A stretch of DNA of 64,000 bases from Auriscalpium vulgare (lineage: Eukaryota > Basidiomycota > Agaricomycetes > Russulales > Auriscalpiaceae), in the NCBI GenBank assembly GCA_019915015.1, contig JAHBBC010000008.1:930001-994000 (forward strand), in the 5' to 3' direction. A program made the position numbers and the translations under genes. The notes under the pieces were generated by a model. The model searched no databases. It saw only the letters and a program-made list of their open reading frames with translations, and was not told the origin of the DNA. Positions within the stretch are counted from its first letter, which is position 1, and the number at the start of each line of letters is the position of its first letter. This document shows, piece by piece, positions 44,252 to 56,954 of this stretch.

Positions 44252-44758
44252 TCAGCGAGGCGTCAGAGCGCTGTGGGAACCACTCGCAGGCAACGCACAT
44301 GCCCCAATTCCGAGGCCACGATCCGCCGTTATAGCCGTCAGCGGAGTCTTGATGGCAGAACCGGCGATGTGGACCTCACCGGCTGCCCCAATATTCAGTT
44401 GTATACCCCTCGAAGGCAAGACTTCACGCTCACAGCCGTATGCATTCTCGGGGGAAGTGCACTCTTGTTCCCGAGAAGGCTCTCCGGGGCTTCGTGCCCC
44501 ATATTTTCCAACGTTACGTAGACCGATACGCATAGGAGTGTCGCCGGACTTGAGCATTGAATATTCGACGCGCTCCTCGTTGTGCTCTGTGGGGATCGCC
44601 AGGTCGTGCCTGCATATGTCTGCACTCAGGACAGCTGACAGCGTGTAACGGCGTGTGGGTACCTGTGGGTGCGTAGCTGTCTTGCGGCGCATCACCGTGG
44701 CAATAACAATAAGAACTGCCAGACAAGTTAGTATCAGCAGATTTGAGAAACGAGACAA
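44252..44758 (-). CDS. T: possible single-pass membrane protein, 168 aa
   Basis: An open minus-strand frame begins MSRFSNLLILTCLAVLIVIA, a typical membrane-spanning or signal-anchor segment, followed by RRKTATHPQVPTRRYTLSA, DICRHDLAIPTEHNEERV and a Gly/Ala-rich end. Homologous sequences at 23030-23600, 29210-29560 and 50383-50812 are broken by stops or small indels in this frame. It may be the least damaged copy of a decaying gene; family unknown. Confidence 0.35.
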   Translation of the reverse strand: MSRFSNLLILTCLAVLIVIATVMRRKTATHPQVPTRRYTLSAVLSADICRHDLAIPTEHNEERVEYSMLKSGDTPMRIGLRNVGKYGARSPGEPSREQECTSPENAYGCEREVLPSRGIQLNIGAAGEVHIAGSAIKTPLTAITADRGLGIGACALPASGSHSALTPR

Positions 44759-45256
44759 ATGTTGTTCCCGAAGAGATCAGCGCATTGTACGTTGGAGACG
44801 ACACACAATGAAGCGTCGCATCGGCAAGTGCTAGGGTGTTGGCCGGACATGAGGGCGAGATGCACTACATCGTACGAAGGACGTAACGTCGGGGCTGGCG
44901 CTAGCATAGCCTACAGCAACACAACAGTTGATCAGAGCTCCACAGCCGCTCCATGAGACACGCACCAAGGATGAAGCTATTCAGATGACGCCGTTCGATC
45001 GGCAGTAGTGAGTCAAACACCGGCTCTCCTGGAGGTCTACGGCCGCATCACAGCATGTGGCAACGCAGGTGCCATACATGTCTGTTTGATCGAGCTAGAG
45101 CGCGTCAGAACTCGGCTACGCTGAAACTCGAGAGCGCGCACTGATCTGCAGAAGCTGTCGCCCGCTTTTTTGTTGCATCGTGAGTCCCCGCGCGTACCAA
45201 TGACCAGGGCCGATGGGTGCATACTCACGCGGATCGTATCTGCCGATCTGAGAACA
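44759..45256. other. Gene-free stretch
   Basis: Collinear with about 23520-24000 with scattered differences. No gene seen. Confidence 0.4.
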
Positions 45257-48200
45257 CTGGAGACAGCGGGAGCTCTCGAACGAGCGTAGGCAGATGTGAC
45301 GGGCCCGGCGGCGTTGCCGGTTGCGAGAAATGATCGTCAGGATATGATCTTCTGTGCTCTGTGGCAAGTCAGCAAGAGGAACTCGTAGTAAATACCAGCA
45401 ACATTTATCCCTGGACCCGTAAATCAGAGCTTCAAGACTATGGGCGTGGTTGGGCGTTCGAGACTCGAGCTCTCGGTGGTAGCGGCAGAGGATATACTAA
45501 CTTGTTCCCACGCGTAGCCCCGAGGTATATCCGCCGCCAGCAGCCGCAACTTCCCGTCGTCGACGAACGTTCGTCTACAAACCATCCTTCCTCTCCTTCG
45601 ACGTTCTGCTTTTGCAGAGTGTCGGCGCAACTTCCTACGTCATGCGCAGCAAGAGAATGGAGATCGTCTCCTCAACTTGCAAGGGACAACCGCTCGTAAA
45701 CCGGCCGACTTTCGACGGGTTGTCGCAGTAGAGGGGATGAGATGCAGGCGTCAGATGTGTAAATCGCTGGGTGCGATGCATGTTAGCGAATGGTGAGCAC
45801 CCTCTTCTATGAGCTGGCGCACGCATGCTGACCTGGATTGCTCGTATGAAGCAGCAACTTCTGGGCTGTCATTTGATGTTTCGACGAGCTCTAGCTGGCA
45901 CTGGGACAGTACTGGTCCCTTGAAGGGGAAAACTTGAGACTACGTGGAAGGTCGCGGAGGACCAAGATTCGATCGAACGAGATCTATGAGGTATGCCATA
46001 CGGTGCGTCTGCTATCTTCAGAACATGTCTAAGGCCACTCTCATAGGCTCACCTACCGTTTATCAGCCCGGTTGACTGTGGATCGTGAAAAACTGAATGG
46101 CCATATTGCGTCGTAGCGGGGCCGAATGGCGTGGGCGGGACACGAGGTGCGCAAATCGAGCATGCCTACAGACTCCTCGTTACTTAGTCCTACTCCCTTC
46201 CATAGTATTCAACGGCGTGCCAGCCAGCTGCTTTCCCTGCTCAACAGGGCTTGTCCCCCACTCGTTGTCGACCTAGCGCGTGAAATCAGCGAAGCCCCCG
46301 CGGGCGAATGTCGCGCAAGAAGTGCGTCATCAGTCGCGTTCTGACCTTCCACTTCGGCATGAGAGATTCACGTCATTTGTTAGGCGTGCATGTTCTCCTC
46401 GGACCGACAACCAACGCACGCTGGCCCAGCTTTGCATCATTCTCAGAGGATCCACATCTCAACCGGTCGCGAATGACCAGTTGTACCATCGGTGCGAACG
46501 CGCGATTCATTTCCGTCACAGACCACACTGATTGGCTCCGTTGGCAGGCGATGTCAGCCAAAGAGCCCTCTGTGAAGCCTTTCCAGATCTCTGTCAAACA
46601 GTCGGATCCGTGGGCCCTCATCACCGCGGGTATGTGTACGCGCAGGCCAGTCTCGCCCCGCATTTGCTCGTAATCGCAGCTACAATCGCGTGAACTGCAT
46701 CCATGCCTCGGAAGCGCCGTGTCCTTTAGAAGACCGCCTCCGAAAGGTGCGCGCCGCCCACTGTTCGTGCTTTCAGCACGCTAATACTGCGCAGGAGTGA
46801 CAAGGACCTGATTATGAGCATCTGGAGTGGAAGACACAGCACAGTCGAAGCCATTTAAATGGGCCCGGATGTCGACTGCCGTACGTATATGTGCACTGTA
46901 CTCTGTGAGCAGCGTCCTCACTCTGTGACAGGGGTTCTATTGTTATGCGCGTGAAGGCAGTCGAGCGCGCTCTCACCGCCGAAAGGCTGCTTCCTGGAGA
47001 CATCGACGCCCGCATGCGCAAGGTACGCCCACCACCGTCTCCAACCAGCCACATCATCCTCACCGTCGCTGCCTCACAGTTGCCCGAGCTCATCTCCCGC
47101 GCCCACGCCCTCCCGGCATCCCTTCGATGGCCTCGAAGCAGACATCGACACCCCTCCTCCGACCCCATCTTTCGAGCGATGCCTCCGAGGCAAACGGACA
47201 GGTTACACGCGCTGTGTTAGCGCTTCCGAGCCACGGTAGACTACTAGACCGTACGTTGTGGATTCGATGTGTGTTTTGTCTTTGCTATCCCCGCGCTAAG
47301 ACCGGCTGTCGTAGGCGTCCGCTGTGTAGTGCTCAAGTCTTGGCTGACACGGTGCTGCCGTCCGACGCCGCTCGCTGGTCAATCGGCAACAGGTGGTCGT
47401 GACGAGAGGATGATGAGTAGCAGGGAGCACCGAGCTGAGCATATAACATCCGGTGCGTGCCCCTCCCTTGAGCACTTCGTGACGAAACTGACTGCAAGGT
47501 CAATCAGCTGATACGTGAACTAAGGATATCGCAGAGACCACGGATCTGGACGCAACGTATGAGGCAGGTGCGTTCATTGTGCCAGTTTGCGTACACTGGT
47601 ATTGACGCGTACGACCAGGAACATCCGCCATCGGTCCTCGGCGATCCCATCCGGCTTCTCAATCGTTCATCTCGCAGGCCGCCCGCGACATCTGCGTTGG
47701 GACGATAGCGCGCGATCGAGCTGCTATCCTCGTACTGCGTCGGCGGCCCTTTTCTGACCCTTCGCCGTCTCTGAACGTCCATCGCATCAGCTATCGGTAA
47801 GTAACACTCATCGAATGGGCGCTATGTGCCCTAAGAACTGCCCCTCACTCAACTTGACGAAGTATTGCAGCGCCCGCGCCTGAAACCCATGGGAGTCGGC
47901 GGAACAGAATGGCAGAAGACGTGGCACGCCAGAGAATCGCTGGAGAAGAATAGGGAGAAGAATAGGGTCGGTGCATGTCTTTCTGCTTGTAATATCTGGG
48001 CTCATTGTCGCTAATGAGACCGTCTGCTGAACGAAATCCACGCATACCTACCGACGTGCCGTGCCCATAATACGAGGAACTCTCCGTACTCTACCCACAC
48101 CTCCACCGCGCTCCTATCTTATACAGGCCTTGATCCCATCCAGACTGCCAGCTAGAAGGGCGGCGAAGCGCTGCTCCGGCAAGGCGCAAGTTTTTACATG

Positions 48201-48300
48201 CGCTGACGGACGGGTTGCTGAGTATCGGCGGCAAATTTGGTGTGCGGCATATTGAGGAGACAATGGGCTCTTACCTCTTACGGTTATCGGACAACATAAA
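45257..48300 (+). repeat. R module, copy R1' (near-identical to 24001-27060)
   Basis: Constant offset of 21256 bp over most of its length with only sporadic substitutions, plus a 14-bp gap at about 48015 relative to 26759-26772. No intact gene recognised. Confidence 0.85.
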
Positions 48301-48429
48301 ATAGTTGAGAGGGTATGCCGTCCATGTTCACGTTGCTCACTACTCACGACCATTGTTCACTCTTACAGGACTTCGATTTCAGAACGTGTCCTCCGTTCCA
48401 ATTGGGCCGCGCAGCACAGACCTGGGCGC

Positions 48430-49195
48430 GCGGCGGTGTTGCGAAGACTGAAAGGAGTAATATTCTAGGACTCTCAGGGCACAAGGCACGGAACTGCAAG
48501 ACAGGGCGCGGTGCTGCGTACGTTCGTCTTGATCCCCGCTCTCGCGCCCAGTCTCGCTTACGTCGACGCTGTCCAACAGCAACACCGCGCGCCTCTTTGC
48601 AGCGCTCATTACGAAGGCAACGTCGTCCGGTGTGGTCTTCAATATCACAGCGGGACGCAGGCACACTATAAGGCGAACAAAAAGCTTGACGGTAGGGGCG
48701 CTTCGCATGATTTCAGGAGGCGAGGTTATTTGGATACGGCACTGGCCTCTGAGTATCAAGGGCGCTCGGTGTGTAAACAGAATGCAATTAGAGTGCTTGC
48801 ACAGAGCCGTTGAGAAACGTTTCTCTCCAGGCTGTTTTTAGAAACAAGAGGCTAGCAAGCGGCGTGTGGCGTGCATGGCATGATCGATGTCGGCGTTTTT
48901 GCGGAGAGGGAAAAGGTCCGTGTAAAATGCATGAACATGCGAGTAGACCAATGCGACATAAGTATCGCGCAGGCCCACTGCGGACGAAGTTGCACAATTG
49001 ACATAGGGCGCCGGGATGCGGTCGCCTGAACTACATTACCGGGAAGTTGGAAACCGCCGAGCCGCCGAGTGAAAGCGACGCGCCGTCGTCAAGTCTACAT
49101 GAGAACAATCGACAGAGTGCAACATCGAGTCAAGAACTTCGGGACGTGATAGTTCACGATCGCACGGGCGCACTCATTGTGGAGGAAGAAGGGTG
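48430..49195 (+). repeat. Repeat block S, copy S3
   Basis: Partner of S2 with scattered substitutions. The frame that is readable in S2 is stopped here before the NYITGKLETAE part. Confidence 0.85.
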
Positions 49196-49433
49196 AGTCT
49201 GATGAATTGACGCGCCCATCCGTTGTTGAGTCCGAATGGGGCGTGCGCGACGCCACGAGAACAACAGAAAGCTCAGCTGATGGGCACTGCTGTTGCAAGG
49301 TCAGAGACATGGCGAAAACGTCGTATTGTACTGGGCTTCCCAAAGGAGAGGACCCCAGAGATCTCAATTGTTGACCCTTCCTAGTGCGTAGGACGCTGCT
49401 ATCAGAAGTCGGCGTGCACTGAACTCATCTTGC

Positions 49434-49439
49434 ATATAA
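49434..49439 (+). promoter_or_regulatory. TATA box of X4
   Basis: atataa in the conserved context tgcatataag, about 80 bp before the start codon, as in X2. Confidence 0.7.
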
Positions 49440-49518
49440 GTCTCCACAGAAACCGGCCTGCTTGCATCGTCCCCGCTCCTGACACTCGCAGTCCTACACT
49501 CTCCAAGTGCCCATCTCC

Positions 49519-50288
49519 ATGACACAGGATTTAATACGACAACAGAACCTCCATGCTACCTCTGGAAAAGCCCGTGCTCAGTCTGCCCAGCGGGCAGAGC
49601 CTCAACAGAGTGCGCCGACACCTCGCATTACATTTTCCTTTGTCGCTCCCAGTGGTGCTCCCTCCAATGGTAGGTATCGATTGCTCTTCCTTTGATAGTC
49701 TTACTGACAAGATCTACAGGGCCAAATGTTGCGGAAGGTGGCCCAGATTATGTGTACATTGGTACTTATACCACACGAAACGACCAAACCTTGGAAATGC
49801 AAGACCCTGCAACCGGGATGCTCACACCAACTAGTAAGCTGAGCCTGAGGTTGCGTGGCATGTGCGAAAATCTGATGCATTCTGGATCGCGGACATTGCA
49901 GTTCGAGTGACCACTGAAAGAGATGTAAATGGCGGGCTTTCCTGGGGCGACAGATCTGGAGTGCCGGCCGAGGAAGCGGAGGTGAGTTTTTCCACCGAGC
50001 GCTGAATTATATTTTCTGACCACTCGTCCGGCATTTCAGACTGTCCCCAAGCCGAACGCCCACCCAGACACAGACGCTTCCGCGGACACAGACGCTTCCG
50101 CGGATACATCCGTCCGCCTCTCTTCTGATGCAGCCTCCGACGGTCCAAGTCTCGACACCCAGGATTTTAATATCGAGTGCATTGACAGTGTGGCGCTGGA
50201 TAGCTATCAGGAAGTCGGATCCTATCGGTCTGATCTCGGAGACGATCCCTTGTTCGAGGGTCTGTTTCCACGTGTTGTGCTGTTATAG
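49519..50288 (+). CDS. X4: short X-family member lacking the first two exons
   Basis: Four exons, 49519-49669, 49720-49833, 49902-49981, 50040-50288 (197 aa), with the same organisation as X2. Conserved parts: GGPDYVYIGTYTTRNDQTLE, SWGDRSGVPAEEAE and the tail SLDTQDFNIECIDSVALDS. It differs from X2 by an in-frame 18-bp direct duplication (acagacgcttccgcggac type, about 50069-50104) adding six residues. The X-type promoter is intact. Confidence 0.78.
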
Positions 50289-53200
50289 GTTTACGATATT
50301 GATTGTTCAGTGTACGGCGCTGTCACGGGCTGGCCATTTTATCGCGCAGACATACTACTTGATGTGATATGATACATATTAATTATCTTGGATATCGTGT
50401 AGCCACTCGTAATCTGAAGCAAGCATTATTTAGAGTTTTTTGAAGTGCTGGGCGAAGCAGATGATTCAACCCGTCGTGCGCCGGTATTCCATGGAAGGAA
50501 TGATCTCCGTCGGAGCGTCGTCGCCGGACATGAGATGCGACGCGCTTCTCGTTGAGTGTCTTGTGCTCTGTGGGGATCGCCAGGGCGTGCTTGCATATGT
50601 CAGAAACCAGAATAGCTGACAGGGTGTAACGGCGTGTGGATACCAGTGGGTGCGTACCTGTCTTGCGGCGCATCAACCGTCGCAATACGAGACGCCACTG
50701 AACAAGTCAAGTAAGCACAAAATTGATAGACGAGACAAATGCTGTTCCCAGAGAGATTAGCGCATTTTAAATTCATTGGGAGACGAAAGACAACAAAGCA
50801 TCGCATCGGCAAGTGCTAGTGCGTTGCCCGGACATGAGGGCAACATGCACTAGGGCGGACGTAAGGACGGGGTGCGCGCTAGTATATCTTCCTACAGTGA
50901 CACAAGAGTTAGTCAGAGCGTTACAGCCGCGCCCTCATCCACGCACCATGTTCAATTGAAAACAGTGGCCTGGAGACGGCCATGTAATAGGCTGGCATTA
51001 CACGACAGGCGAGAAGCGCTTCGCCAGGGAACTTCACATAGCATGCGCTCGTCAAACGCCGGCTCTCCTGCACGTCGGCCACCATATATGGCAACAAACA
51101 GTAGAAACAGATCTGCCTGGTCAAGCCAGAACGCATCAGAACCCGGCTATGCTGAGACTCGAGAGCGCGCACACGGGCCAATCCGCAGACTGTCGCCCGC
51201 ATTGTTTGCATACTGAGTCCCCGTGCATACCTATGACCTGCAATAGTGAGCGCAAATCCAAATAGATCGCAGCTGCCGGTCTAAAAGCACTGGAGACAAC
51301 GGGAGCTCTCGACTCACGAGCCTAGGGCCAGCTGAGGGCGGGCGGTTGACTGGCGGTCACGGTGTTGCCTGGTCATCAGAAGATTCGGCGCTCTCCAACA
51401 TCTGGTCAGACTTCCCAAGTCACTCGCGGTGATTTAACCAGTTACTTTGCGTACCTGCAGGTGGGGGTTTCAGGACTGTTGACTTGGGTGAGCCGCGGTC
51501 GAGCTCGAGCCTCGAGGTACACGTAAGTTCCCACGCATACCACCCCCGACGAAGTCACCGACGCCCGCTGCGCTCATTCTCATCAATTCCACAGCAAAAC
51601 CATCCTTCACCCCCGCCATCTGTCGCTACAGATTGTCAGCGCAGCTTCCTTCCTGAGTCGCGGCAAGAGAGTAAGTAGAACCTCGTCGCGTCAACTCGCG
51701 GAAGACAACTGCTCGCCTGGATGTGCAAACAGCGACAGACTTGATGTCGTGGAGCAATGAAACTAAGGTGGGCGATGGCTAGATCGATGGCTGGGATGCA
51801 TACTGGAATATGGTGCGCGCTATGTTTGATGAGCTGGCGTATGCGTGTTGACGTGGATCGCTCGTGCAGGACGACCGTCGTCGCTTAGGCTATCTTCTGA
51901 TATTTCGAAGAGCTACGGCTGGCACTTCGGACGGGACAGCCTTTCCGTTGCAGCGAAAACGGGTGGGAGGCCGTTCTCGAGGTGGAAGCGGGAGGTAGAC
52001 CATGACTAGATGATATGGTGCGTGGCTGCTGCTGCTGTCTCTCTTCTTCACTGAAACTTCTATCAGGCTATCTTGACAGGGCAAGCTACCAGTGCGGTCG
52101 ACAGTGCCGCGTACAGCCAGGTCGACCGTCCTTCGTAGCCTGTCCATTTCACACAATACCTGCAAGGCGAATGTCCCATACTACGGAAACTGTACGTCGC
52201 TGCTGAGGTGCGTGTTCTTGCACGCATAGATATACGCTATTCCACGCTAACATGGACTTTGTCGTTGACAGTGCTCTTATCACGACCATGTTAAACCTCA
52301 GTAAGCCGCGAAGGAGTTGAAAGCTTTGGCCGCTAGCATCGACGCCCGCTATGCATAAATCCGTACCGACACGCTCGCGATGTTGGTAGTCAACGAGGGG
52401 CTCGTTCTGGTCGGGTTACGAGTCGGAATGACGATACATGCGAACGGTACGTGGCAAGCCCCTTGAGCACATCGTGACGAGACTGACGACAATATCAACT
52501 AGCCGATATACCAGCAAAGGGTGTATGAGAGACCACGAGCCTGACAGTGACCTACGGGGCTGCAGCAGGTGAGTTTATCTGCCAGTTACGCGCACTGGTG
52601 TATTGACGCATACAACCTAGAAAACGGTCCGCGATCCTGTCCGGCTCCTCAAACGTTCAACTCGCAGGCCGCGCGCGACATCTGCATAGGGACGATAGCG
52701 CGCGATCGAGCTGCTACCCTCGTACTGCGTCGGCAGCTGTTTTGTGACTGTTCGCCGTCTCTGAACGTCCAGTTCATTAGTCATTGGTAAGTAACAGTGT
52801 TTGAGCGCGCTTGATTTGTCCTACTATCTGCCCCTCAGCTAGACGGAGGAATACAGCGCAGGCCCCAGAAACCCATGGGAATCGAGACAGATTGGCCTAA
52901 GGCGAGGCGGGCCAGAGAACGAGATGCGCCACTGCCATGGAGCAGGGTACTATGGTACCGTCGACGTGAGTCTGTTGCTGCTTGCAATTTCTGCGCTACA
53001 CATCGCTAATAGATCTATCAATTGAGCATTGACGAGGTCGCCTGCCCAACAAAATCCACACGTACAGTGTGTTTTCCGCCTACCGACACCCATGACAGAC
53101 TCTCGGCGCTCTCAGTTCACGCTCATCCGCCGCAGAACAGACGCTTCTGCCTCTCGTTCATAGCCTTCGATCCGTGCGAGACAAACCGTGGACCCGCGAA

Positions 53201-53874
53201 ACGTTGCTGGGCGGAGGTTGGCACACGCGCAGAAGGAGGTGTTCCTAAGCCTTGGCGCGAGCAGATTTGGTGCCCGGCATCTACGGCAGATGCACGAGTC
53301 AAGGTCAAGGGGCCGTCTATCGTGCATTCATGGCGCTCTCCATATCACTCCGGACTAGCCTTCAAGATGTCATATTTCACGGCGTACCGCCACAAAAACA
53401 CAGCACGCTAAACACGCCCGACGTGCGTTCTCGGAGCTATTTCTTGTGCACTCATCTCCCTGATTCCCTGACACCTATCTAGGTATCGGCCCTACGTTTG
53501 CACATCGGCTTCAGCCGCATGGCCCTCCGGCGCATCGGGTCGCAGTACGCCCGGATCTGGCATTCTGCGAGAGCGGCTACTCCAAGGATGCGGTGCAACA
53601 GGCGAACACGTCTCGCCACCTGACACATTGGCCGGCACCTGCCTCCTGACAAGTAACCAGCCGCACGGACTCAAGGGCTATCGAGCCTACAACATTGAGT
53701 ACGATAATTTCGAGAGGCTCTCGCCAGTAATAGTATATTTGATACATACTGCGTCTCCGAACCGTGTCCTAGCGAGGCCCCAAACAGCGAAATACGAGGC
53801 AATCCAGGCGTATAATATAATGAAGAACGATGATACCGTGAAACGAGCGAAGTAGGAGCACTATGAGAAATTTA
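50289..53874 (+). repeat. T and R modules, copies T' and R2'
   Basis: 50383-50812 is the partner of the T copy at 29120-29560. 50824-52300 is almost identical to 29560-31040. 52300-53874 is the more diverged partner of 31040-32420. No intact gene; an open frame at 53628-53855 (TSNQPHGLKGYRAYNIEYDN) is not maintained in the other R copies. Confidence 0.75.
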
Positions 53875-55282
53875 TTACACCTTGGAGGTATCGTTGTCGC
53901 GAGACTGCCCCTCATCTCGAGGCATGGGGACTGCCGGGGTACGCGTGACGATATACCCCGTCGTGCGGTAAATGTGGCGAATCCACCTGAAAGGACCCAG
54001 GACGCAAGAATCCTTCCTGCCTATAAGGCGAGAGCGGAGCTTCCAGGTCGTCAACTTGCCGCTCACTTCCGCAAATCGGGACGCGACGACGGCGATGAGT
54101 GGCCGCATGCTCGGATCCTCGTGGCACATGTCGGCAGCGAGAGGCTCGAGCCATTCGAAGCCGTAGTATTTCTGGGGGGAAGAGTGAGAACGCTATTGTA
54201 TGCGTACAAAAACCATACCTGTATGAAATCTGTACGAAGCATGTTTCCGAGGTAGTAGATGTCCGTCGGGAAGGGATTGTACGACGGGCAATTAGGAAAA
54301 CCGCGAAATTCCGGCGCAGACTTGTCGCCGCCACGAAGCACACTGTCCAGCGGTTCCCCTGATGCAGGATCGTAATAGCTGGACAAGCCAAAGTCTATGA
54401 GGTAGTAGCGTGGCGGGCGCTGCGTGCGCGTGTATGACTTCGCAATCCAGTGGAAGTTCTTGGTGCGGTTAATCTTGACCGGATGAAATGAACTGGGGTA
54501 CATCTCGCTCGGATCGAGGACGATGTTTTGACCAGTGCAGTCCCTGCGCGCAGTCAGAAGTATTCGGTTAGGGGAGCTACATGTTACTGACCTGTGAGCG
54601 ATGTGAAGCTTGTGCATGAATTCCAGGCCCTGAGACTGCTAAGTATCATTTCCACACGTCAGCTGTGATGGCGCACCTCAAATATCTGCGTGGCGAACGC
54701 CACGAACTCTCCGAACGTCCTAAACCGGGGTTTGTCGTACGGGCGCATTCGAGGAAAGACAAGGAGAGTCTCTGATTGATCCTCGAGCAGTTTTGTTTCT
54801 AAGAGAGGGATGCAGTGATTCTTGGGATTCCGCCCATACTGCTTCGAGGAGAGCAACGTTGTTATCTCTACTTCCTCGGGCGTGCGGTTGCCGGGCACCC
54901 GCTTGAGATAAACCTGCTTCCCGTCCACTATTCGTGTGGCATCTAGAACATACGTAGACTGCAGGAGTCAGTTGGGTGATTTGAATGCTTGATAACCACT
55001 CACAGCGATCTTCCTCCTCTGCCAATCCTCGAACCAGCTGGGCGGCAGCTTCCACCGGGATCCAGAAAACTTCCTATCCACATGATAGCGAGGGCGAAGC
55101 ATGTACCCTGCTGCCTCTATATCCTTCTGACGCCGAGCCCAGGACCTTTCACCAGGCCAACGACGCCCAGGGTCTGCGAACAGCTCATCGGCCAACCCTG
55201 GCCTTTCCCAGCGAGGAATTGGCGCCACGCCTTCATCCCCTTCGTGAGCAGTGTCAACGTTTGTGGAGGGTGAGAGGGTCAT
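53875..55282 (-). CDS. K5: array protein kinase
   Basis: Same five-exon plan as K2, its partner in unit alpha; first exon 55004-55282, stop at 53875. Motifs: DGKQVYLKRV, HKLHIAHRDCTGQNIV, YYLIDFGLSSYYDPA, SAPEF, NPFPTDIYYLGNML, CHEDPSMRP. In the N-terminal signature the usual WTQHQ is WARRQ. DFG+4 region has Ser in place of Arg (LSSYY). No frame lesion seen. Confidence 0.86.
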
Positions 55283-56362
55283 GACAGGAAGCGTGAGTTC
55301 GAGCTCGAAGAGGGGGAAGGCAAGAGAAGTCAGCGTCGCCACAGTAGAACCCCGACAACAACAGCGAGTGATCGCATGCGCTAGCGGGCGCCAAACGCTC
55401 AAAGCGGACTTGAGGAACAAAACAGACCTTGTAGGTGGTCGCTGTGCGCGTCAGGAACAACAGATTGGCGGCTGGGTACAGTGCAACATGACGATACGGA
55501 GTCCTCACTGTTTTCTAGCCTCCGCAGTCGCTCCTATTGTCCTCGCCCACGCATCTGGCGGAAGGCTTCGCAGAACGCAGACGAGAAAATCGGGCACAGC
55601 AAACGGTGATGGACGCCAAGGAGAAAGGGGTCATACAGAACGTTAGTAGGAAGCAAAGAACGGCTCCAAATTCGAGAGAAAGCTCACCATAAGGCCGCCG
55701 GCCACCCAGCGTGCCTCTAAGAATTACGCGCTGCGCCGGAAGATGCCCGTCTGCTCTGGAGCAAAGAAACGATGTATGCCTGGCATCGCGTGACGTCGTT
55801 GAAGCGATGGCAAATCGGATGTGAAGCTTGAGCTTGAAGCGGCGTCAGGTCGTTCGAGGCGGAGGCAAAACGAAACAGCGGTGAGCTCACGGGCATGAGG
55901 GAGTAGGCAATGGTGATTCACAGTTGCGACCATTGAGGTCACGGGGAGATTATCGCGGCCCAGCGACTCGGAGGGCAAGAAGAGTCGGGACAGGGTGTTC
56001 TTCCTCAGCGTCGTTCGGACCAGAGGCCAGCATGAGGACGCTAAGTAACAGGCGTAAATGGCAATGCGTTGCGTGCATGGTGAGTCCCACAGCGCTTCTG
56101 CCAGCTGACTCTACGAGATGTATCTCGCCAGAAAGAGCGCGAGAAGGCTGTATCGTGTCAGACAGATAGAGTACTTAGTGTCGGGTTCAACAGCGAGGCT
56201 ACGCACCGTAAGAAGGGCTCAAGTGTTTGCCTCCATTCACCTCGACTGATACAATAATGAGTGAGCGTCGTGTTGAGTGTACGATCGCCAGAGTAGCCTC
56301 GAACTGAGGGAGGGGGAATGCCCGGCCCGGGAGCAGGGCCGGAGTACGCCCGGGCGATAAGG
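55283..56362. other. Upstream region of K5, gene-free
   Basis: Partner of 33829-34900. It contains a candidate first codon for Y' at about 56259 (peptide MSERRVECTIARVAS) that is not an ATG in unit alpha. Confidence 0.45.
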
Positions 56363-56664
56363 CGTTATCGCCGACGTCGCCCGATTCACCGACTTTGCTC
56401 CGCAGCTACCTTTTCCCATTGCTGCGGTCTCCTCACTCGTCCTCATCTTCGCCAGTGCCGTCAAAGTACCGCTGTCGCACAACTATGGTCTGTGGGGTGC
56501 AGAGGTTAGCGTCTATCGGGACGAACATGTGCGCTACCGTTTGATTTCTCGGCCATGCATGTCTTGATGAGTTTCTTTTTTTGCGGATTTAGGTGTCGTT
56601 CGAGGACATCGTTGTCGGTGTCGGCGCGCTAGGAGTGGTGTCGAACTATGCAGCTTGCCTTTGA
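56363..56664 (+). CDS. Y': 3' exons of putative gene Y, unit beta copy
   Basis: Blocks 56363-56528 and 56593-56664 join across a 64-bp intron and encode the counterpart of 34901-35206, one residue shorter in the hydrophobic helix (an in-frame 3-bp difference). Both splice sites and the stop are conserved. Length-preserving differences between the two copies support coding function. Confidence 0.5.
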
Positions 56665-56784
56665 CTTGCCGAGTCAGCCTAGAGCAATGGTACGCCGCCT
56701 CAAACTGCTCTCCCTTGCTTGATTCTTACGCTCGCACAAGTCGCAGTCTCTCTATCTCTGCCAGCTGACAACGTCTTGTCGAAG

Positions 56785-56954
56785 ATGCGCCTCCCATCGA
56801 TGCGCGGCAAATCCTGGCATCAAGGCGAGCTATCTCGCAGCCGCGGCAGCACTTGCAGCTGCTCATCTCAAAGGCCGAAACCGACCGGCGAGACCGAGAC
56901 TGGGGCGTGCGGCCGGCGGTCTTGGCGAACGCAGTGGATGTCGCTGGCCATCGC
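56785..56954 (+). other. Conserved coding-like block, unit beta copy
   Basis: Partner of 35321-35490, with three differences, all silent in the frame reading IDARQILASRR. Sequence after 56954 diverges at once (in-frame stop), marking an exon end. Confidence 0.5.
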
